NCBI RefSeq assembly: GCF_031082405.1 | Contig: NZ_JAVHJU010000059.1 | Span: 124,001-188,000, forward strand | Direction: 5' to 3' | Origin: Amycolatopsis sp. A133 | GTDB lineage: Bacteria; Actinomycetota; Actinomycetes; Mycobacteriales; Pseudonocardiaceae | Length of the DNA stretch: 64,000 bases | Shown here: piece by piece, positions 59,456 to 64,000 of the stretch | Position numbering within the stretch: the stretch's first letter is position 1 | Layout: the number at the start of each line of letters is the position of its first letter | Notes under the pieces: generated by a model | Databases searched by the model: none | Seen by the model: only the letters and a program-made list of their open reading frames with translations | What the model was told of the DNA's origin: nothing | Position numbers and translations under genes: made by a program

Positions 59456-59827
59456 TCAGCCTGACGCTTCCGCGGCGCCGGCTCGTTCGCGCGCAGCGAG
59501 GATGTCCGGGACGTGTGTCTCCGCCCACTGTCGTACGGCACGCAGCGGAACCAGCAGGGAACGGCCGAGCTCGGTCAGGGCGTACTCGACGTGCGGCGGG
59601 TTGCCGCCCAGGTCGGTGCGGGCGAGCAAGCCGTCGGCCTCCATGGCGCGCAGCGTCTCGGTGAGGGCTTTGGGGGTGATCCCGCGGATATGCGCTTTGA
59701 GCTCGGTGAACCGCATCGGCCCGTCCTCCAGGGCGTTGACGGCGAACACCGTCCACCGCGCCCCGATGCGGTGCAGCACGGTGCGGCTCGGGCACGTCGC
59801 CGCCATGACGTTGTACGCCTTGCCCAC
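59456..59827 (-). CDS. HxlR-family transcriptional regulator
   Basis: 123 residues from GTG 59827, with GGAGGA upstream. Conserved Cys12 in MAATCPSRTVLHRIGARWTV, recognition helix region MRFTELKAHIRGITPKALTE, and wing PPHVEYALTELGRSL. Divergent from the truncated SDR gene with 56 bp between starts, which holds a TACCGGTA palindrome. Likely a redox/electrophile-responsive repressor of that reductase. Confidence 0.92.
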   Translation of the reverse strand: MGKAYNVMAATCPSRTVLHRIGARWTVFAVNALEDGPMRFTELKAHIRGITPKALTETLRAMEADGLLARTDLGGNPPHVEYALTELGRSLLVPLRAVRQWAETHVPDILAARERAGAAEASG

Positions 59828-59853
59828 GGGGGTCCTCCCGGTAGCGTTGAAGA

Positions 59854-59875
59854 TACCGGTAGCAAATCTATACCG
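59854..59875. promoter_or_regulatory. HxlR operator candidate
   Basis: TACCGGTA palindrome (59854-59861); its CGGTA half is mirrored by TACCG at 59871-59875. Located between the divergent HxlR and SDR starts. Confidence 0.4.
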
Positions 59876-59883
59876 TCGCGATC

Positions 59884-60402
59884 ATGAGCGAGAACTTGAC
59901 AGGCAAGCGAATCCTGGTCGTTGGCGGGGCCCGCGGTATCGGCGCTGAGATCGTCCGGCGCACCGGGCAGGACGGCGCCGACGTCGTCGTCGCCACCCGG
60001 TCCGGCCCCGAAGTCCGGATCGACGTCACCGACGAGGCCACCATCGCGCGGGCCGCGGAGTCGCTCGGCGCCTTCGACCACGTGATCTCCACCGCGTCGG
60101 CGCACCACGACGTGCCGGTGCCCGACCTGGAACACGACAAGATCCGAACCGCGTTCTCCACCAAGGTCGTCGGCCCGCTGCTGCTGGCCAAGCATTTCGC
60201 CCCGCGGATGCCCGCCGGCGGATCCTTCCTGTTCTTCTCCGGCATCGTGGGCTGGAAGCCGAAGTCCGGCACCGTCGTCAAAGGTACGGCGAACGCGGCC
60301 CTGGCCGCCCTGGTCACCCACTTGGCCGTCGAGCTCGCGCCGCTGCGGGTCAACGCCATCGCGCCCGGTATCACCGACTCGGGCACCTGGGACCGGCTCG
60401 CC
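59884..60402 (+). pseudogene. SDR-family oxidoreductase, C-terminally truncated
   Basis: Start ATG 59884. MSENLTGKRILVVGGARGIG has the SDR nucleotide motif, SFLFFSGIVGWKPK and NAALAALVTHLAVELAPL the core; the usual YxxxK is replaced by a VVKGTANAAL-type region seen in an atypical SDR group. The reading frame ends to 60489 but homology stops at DSGTWDRLA (about 60402), where sequence of an unrelated gene in the opposite orientation begins. Fewer than about 60 C-terminal residues are missing; activity doubtful. Confidence 0.65.
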
Positions 60403-60412
60403 ACGGTTCGAG

Positions 60413-60622
60413 GGAGTAGTCACCGAAGTGCCCGCAGAGCACCGCGATCAGTTCCCGGTTGTCGGTCAGTTCGGACAGCACCTCGGTGACCGTGCGGTCG
60501 GTGTGGTCCAGGAACGGTTCGCACATCTGCTCGTACAGGTCGCTGACGAGCGGCATGGGGAGCGCGCGGTGCGCTTGGAGGAGCATGGCCCGCCCCGTCA
60601 CGGCGCCGGAACGAGAGTCCAT
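60413..60622 (-). pseudogene. Fragment of a phytoene-desaturase-like FAD oxidoreductase
   Basis: Minus-strand frame: MEQMCEPFLDHTDRTV-like helix, then TEVLSELTDNRELIAVLCGH followed by FGDYS, the pattern of CrtI/retinol-saturase-like proteins (...vLse l...nr.LravLcgqwGDYG). Both ends are cut; at the low-coordinate end it is joined to the truncated SDR. Evidence of a deletion or rearrangement junction at about 60402-60413. The remainder to 60798 holds no gene. Confidence 0.45.
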
Positions 60623-60798
60623 TCCTGACGGGCAAACCGGGCGGGCCGAGGCCGGTGCACACCTCCGGCCCTGCGAGAAGGTTTTGTCCCTAAAGGACGG
60701 TGACGCCGGTCGGGCCGCGCGACATCCGGGGCGCGAAGTCGTTTCGGAAGCCGGGGGCGAGCGGTCAGCTTTGGAGCCGACTCGCCCTCGGCGCTTCG

Positions 60799-61143
60799 TC
60801 AGCGGTGGCTGCCGCTGCGCTGGCGCGCGCCTGCCTTGGCCAAACCGCGGCTGATCATGTAGCCGATCGCGAGGAAAGTGATGTATCGGAGGGCTTGTTC
60901 GGCGTTGAACGGGTCGCCGCCCGTACTGGCATCGCCGTCGACGGTCAGGGCGGTGATCACGATGGCGATGACACCGGCGAGGAAGACGAAGAACTCGGTG
61001 GTTTTGAAAGCCGGTTTCGTCTCCGTTGCGCCGGCGCGGTCCGCGTCGAGCGCTGCGGGCGGTCGGCCCGCGGCTGCGGCGGGTCCGGCGGGTGCGTGCT
61101 GGCCTCCGGGGACGGGGCCGGCGGGGCGTGCTGCGCTGGTCAT
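60799..61143 (-). CDS. Small membrane protein
   Basis: 114 residues from ATG 61143 with GGAAAGGA upstream. An Ala/Pro/Gly-rich cytoplasmic N-terminus (about 1-45), then two membrane segments (TTEFFVFLAGVIAIVITAL, and ITFLAIGYMISRGLAKAG) with a short polar loop DGDASTGGDPFN between. Similar small proteins are common in actinobacteria near kinases; function unknown. Divergent from the kinase gene region. Confidence 0.7.
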   Translation of the reverse strand: MTSAARPAGPVPGGQHAPAGPAAAAGRPPAALDADRAGATETKPAFKTTEFFVFLAGVIAIVITALTVDGDASTGGDPFNAEQALRYITFLAIGYMISRGLAKAGARQRSGSHR

Positions 61144-61703
61144 GGCTTTTCCTTTCCGAAAGGAGCGATTCTTCGGCTCATTCCTACTGGACAGTAGGTA
61201 CCCGGGCGGTTGGCCGGTAAACGCCGGTGGCCGGCCTGAGGCCGCGGTCGGGCTTCGACGCGGGGTCTCTGCGTGGTGGAGCCGACTCTCATTCTCCTCG
61301 GAATGGCTGTACCCGTGCGTTTTGTTGCGCCACGGAAGCCGTCGTGCTTGCCGGGAACCGGTGCGGATGTTTCACCCGGATGAGGGAGGAGTGGGCCTGT
61401 GTGCGTGCGGGTGCCTGGTCGGCGGGAAGTCCGCCGACGAGGCCGACGAGCGGAGGACCAACAGCACGTCTGGGTCGTCGGGCAGCACGAGATCCGGCGC
61501 TGCATCCGAGGCGGCTGTCCGACGAATCTTTCTGCGATGCCACAAAGGACGGCGATCGGGCCAGGTGGAACTCGGCCTCGATGACGTCCCGCACCCGTTG
61601 GGCGTCGCGCCCCTGCCCGTGTCGCACGCCTCCCGGATTGTCGTTTGCCCGGTCGGGGCCCCCGGGTACTCGGCGGTTCACCGAGAGCGGAGGGTGTCTG
61701 GCG
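61144..61703. other. Region upstream of the Ser/Thr kinase, no clear gene
   Basis: Open frames on both strands, including the long in-frame extension of the kinase, lack start sites and family features. Presumably contains divergent promoters for the small membrane protein and the kinase. Confidence 0.4.
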
Positions 61704-62981
61704 ATGACGGCTGAGCCGGTCAGTAGCGACGATGTGGGCACGTCTCCTCGATTTTCGCTGGAGCAGGGCGGGAGTTTCCCGTCGGCGGCTCAGAACGACC
61801 TGCCGGTGTCGTTCGCTGGGCGCTATGAGGTGCGGTGCCTGCTCGGCACTGGTGCCACCGCGCAGGTCTACTGGGCTCATGACCGGCGGCTGGGCCGGGA
61901 CGTCGCGGTCAAGCTGTACGAGCGGGGCGCGGTGGCGGTGGAGCAGTTGCGCCGGGTGCGGGAGAGGACCATCCAGGCCAGCATCGACCATCCTCGTGTC
62001 GTGGCCCTGTTCGACAGCGGCACCGATGGCGACCGGCCCTTTCTGGTCATGCAGCTGGTCGAGGGGGAGAACCTCGCTCAGCGCCTGCTCACCGGCCCCC
62101 TGCCGGTCGAGACGGTCACCGAGCTGGGGTCTCTGCTGGCCGAGGCGCTGGCGCACGTCCACGGCCGCCGGATCGTGCACCGGGACCTGAAACCCGCCAA
62201 CGTCCTGCTCGGTTCCGACGGCCCGATGATCACCGATTTCGGGATCGCGCACGAACTGGATACGACCCACATCACCGGTACGGGTCTGGTGACCGGCACG
62301 GCCGCGTATCTGGCGCCGGAGCAGATCGTCGGTGACGCGGCCGGCCCGGCTGCGGATGTCTACGCGCTGGGCTTGATCTTGCTGGAGTGCTTGACCGGGG
62401 AGCGGGAGTACCCGGGCACGCTGGCCGAATCGGCGTTGGCGCGGCTGCACCGGCCGCCCCGGATCCCGGCCGGCCTGCCCGCCCCGCTCGCGCGCACGAT
62501 CGAGCGGATGACCGCCCGCGAACCGGAAGATCGTCCCACCGCCGGCGACATCGTGCGGAGGCTGCGCGAGCCGGTCGCCTCCGCGGCCTCCGCGCCGGCC
62601 TCGGCTGCCGTGCCGGTGCGGCGTCGCCGCACGCTGGCTGCGACCGGAGGGCTGGCGACCGCGGGTGCCGCGGTGGTGCTCGCGGTGCTCTTGACCAGGC
62701 CGGACGGTGCAGCTTCCAGTCCGGATCGGCTGCCGGCCGCTGGGCCTCCCGTCACGACAAGTTCGGCTCCGCCCCCGTCCGCGACGCCGCCCGCGGCGAC
62801 CGCCATGGCCGCATCGTCACAGAGAGCGAACTCAGCGACGCCTCAGTTGGCGGCCGCGACACGCCCCAGCGCCGTCACCCCGGACACCGACCACTCCGCC
62901 GACGCGACGGGCGGAAACGCCAAGGCCAAAGGCAAAGCCAAGGGCAAAGCCAAGGGAAACAGCAAGAGCCACGGGGGATAG
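61704..62981 (+). CDS. Membrane Ser/Thr protein kinase (PknB-like) with Lys-rich tail
   Basis: 425 residues from ATG 61704, GGAGG about 10 nt upstream. Kinase domain about 40-290: G-loop LLGTGATAQVY, K70, catalytic IVHRDLKPANVLL (D161), DFG at 178-180 with activation-loop Thr residues, and APEQ. One membrane segment about 310-330, then a low-complexity Ala/Pro/Thr extracellular part ending in KAKGKAKGKAKGNSKSHGG. No PASTA repeats. The basic tail could contact teichoic acids or peptidoglycan. Confidence 0.93.
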   Translation: MTAEPVSSDDVGTSPRFSLEQGGSFPSAAQNDLPVSFAGRYEVRCLLGTGATAQVYWAHDRRLGRDVAVKLYERGAVAVEQLRRVRERTIQASIDHPRVVALFDSGTDGDRPFLVMQLVEGENLAQRLLTGPLPVETVTELGSLLAEALAHVHGRRIVHRDLKPANVLLGSDGPMITDFGIAHELDTTHITGTGLVTGTAAYLAPEQIVGDAAGPAADVYALGLILLECLTGEREYPGTLAESALARLHRPPRIPAGLPAPLARTIERMTAREPEDRPTAGDIVRRLREPVASAASAPASAAVPVRRRRTLAATGGLATAGAAVVLAVLLTRPDGAASSPDRLPAAGPPVTTSSAPPPSATPPAATAMAASSQRANSATPQLAAATRPSAVTPDTDHSADATGGNAKAKGKAKGKAKGNSKSHGG

Positions 62982-63578
62982 CAGGACACCGCCACCGGCA
63001 CCGCCTCGGCCGGCCCTCGCCACCGGTAGTACGCGCAGCAGTGTCGATAGGTCACAAGCACAGATGCAGCGCGCGTCCGGGCTCGGCCGCGTCATTGATT
63101 GTAGACGAGTGAGGGTGGGAGCGAGGGCGAGCAGAGTGTCGGCGCCAGCCAGCCGCAGCGCACCACCGGCCGGCGCGGACGGCCGGAATGAGGCTGCGGC
63201 GAAATCGGACACGGTCGGCACATCCGCCTCTGCTTTATCCCGGTAAGGCCGCTCACCGTCCCGTCCTGCCCGGCACGCTCTACTACCGGCAGCGCGAGCA
63301 TGGCATTCCTGTCCTCTCCGCGCGCAACACCGCGCGGCTCGCGCTCGCCGCGGAGCTGCCGGCTGCCGTGCGGGGACCTCGTCAGCGTCACGCGAGGAGG
63401 GCCCAACGCCGCGCCTGTCGCCAGCTGACCGGACTGCGGCGTTCAGCAAGAGCGGCGACCGCCGAGTTGCGACAACGTGCTGGCCCTGTTCGACGCAAAC
63501 TCGACGACGCGGTGTGGTGCCAGACATCGTCGCGCTGGGCGGTGCGTTCGCGGAAGTAAACTGGCGTGCTTGCCAGGA
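62982..63578. other. About 600 bp, possible integrase relic
   Basis: No intact gene. Plus strand near 63280-63370 reads YYRQREHGIPVLSARNTARL then ALAAELPAAV, reminiscent of the C-terminus of actinobacterial transposon integrases (LRHRGlPvlaARntAlLaLaadlPapvladLLG), with the frame lost just after. Weak, and nothing else recognisable. Confidence 0.3.
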
Positions 63579-64000
63579 TTAGGGCACCAGGCTTGCCGCA
63601 GCGTCGTGGAAGGCGTCGATCAGTGGTGACCGGCGCGTCGCGAGCCAAGCCAGGCAGACGTGGTTCGGCCCGATGTCCTCGACCGGGATGCCGAGGACGT
63701 CCGGGCGGGTGTAGAACGTCGCCGTCGACAAGGGGATCACGCTGATACCCGCTCCGGCGGCGACTAGTTCCAGTTTTTCTTCGACGCTGTGGATGCGCGG
63801 GACTTCGGGGCGGTCCGGTTTGCGCAGTTCGATGGCGATGTCCCGCCACTCCGGGACGGCGTCGGGGTCCTGCAACAGGTGCTCGTCGGCGAGTTCGGTG
63901 ACCGACACGGATTCCTTCCCGGCCAGCCGGTGCCCGGCGGGCACCATCACGACGCGGGGTTCGGTGAACAGCGGCCGCACGGTCAGGCCGCGCTGCTCGA
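63579..64000 (-). CDS. LysR-family regulator, partial (runs off the window)
   Basis: C-terminal 140 residues only; the gene continues past base 64000. Effector-binding domain: TEPRVVMVPAGHRLAGKESV, then ELADEHLLQDPDAVPEWRDI, KLELVAAGAGISVIPLSTAT and VCLAWLATRRSPLIDAFHDA, standard LysR_substrate pattern. HTH and target lie outside the window. Confidence 0.88.
   Translation of the reverse strand, partial: EQRGLTVRPLFTEPRVVMVPAGHRLAGKESVSVTELADEHLLQDPDAVPEWRDIAIELRKPDRPEVPRIHSVEEKLELVAAGAGISVIPLSTATFYTRPDVLGIPVEDIGPNHVCLAWLATRRSPLIDAFHDAAASLVP

Noticed and set aside
62890..62965. Short tandem repeat as a possible CRISPR or VNTR
   Set aside because: It is the Lys/Gly/Ala-coding tail of the kinase; no spacers.

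Overview
The window is a high-GC actinobacterial chromosome segment with frequent GTG/TTG starts and ATGA/GTGA gene overlaps. The set of gene families (AfsR/SARP and StrR-type regulators, HxlR and TetR repressors beside small oxidoreductases, actinobacterial cell-wall hydrolases) fits an antibiotic-producing actinomycete, most plausibly Pseudonocardiaceae. The genus is inference. No rRNA, tRNA or CRISPR array was seen.

Layout. 0.5-6.5 kb: a secreted protein, then a two-component system (1.06-2.9 kb) divergent from a four-gene MacAB-like exporter operon (lipoprotein, peptidoglycan-binding adaptor, ATPase, permease). 6.6-10.9 kb: a compact minus-strand RiPP operon with two short peptide genes, a B12/radical SAM C-methyltransferase (Cys-x7-Cys-x2-Cys), a DUF5825-like protein and an MFS exporter. 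11.5-15.3 kb: TetR/quinone oxidoreductase pair with two operators, a SnoaL-like protein and a LysR regulator. 16-21 kb: two cell-wall hydrolases carrying the same 302-residue repeat domain, and a subtilisin-like protease. 22-32.4 kb: redox enzymes with HxlR/TetR regulators, a secreted phospholipase A2, an FAD oxidase and an NmrA-like protein, interspersed with gene relics.

32.7-53.9 kb is the most interesting part, apparently one natural-product cluster. It starts with two large AfsR/SARP regulators. A minus-strand operon follows (APH-fold kinase, HopA1-like lyase, a 51-residue Cys-free peptide, MFS exporter), back to back with a long plus-strand operon: GNAT, StrR-like regulator, a 108-residue peptide with an NHLP/Os1348-like leader, Asp/Asn hydroxylase-like oxygenase, B12 radical SAM, a second GNAT-like protein, alpha/beta hydrolase, BioB-like radical SAM, an adenylating enzyme, a free-standing carrier protein, a 2OG-Fe(II) oxygenase and a second MFS exporter. 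Kinase plus HopA1-like protein is the Ser/Thr dehydration machinery known from class V lanthipeptides and thioamitides. Here it occurs without LanC, YcaO or a Cys-bearing partner peptide in its own operon, but next to radical SAM enzymes and an adenylation/carrier/hydroxylation module. I do not recognise this combination as a described RiPP class.

54-64 kb: a hypothetical protein, relics (integrase, acetyltransferase, GGDEF, exonuclease, carotenoid-desaturase-like), an APH-family phosphotransferase, a dienelactone hydrolase, an HxlR/truncated-SDR pair, a small membrane protein, a membrane Ser/Thr kinase and a LysR gene running off the end. Relics of SARP, permease, dehydrogenase and integrase genes are scattered through the window, suggesting repeated duplication and deletion.
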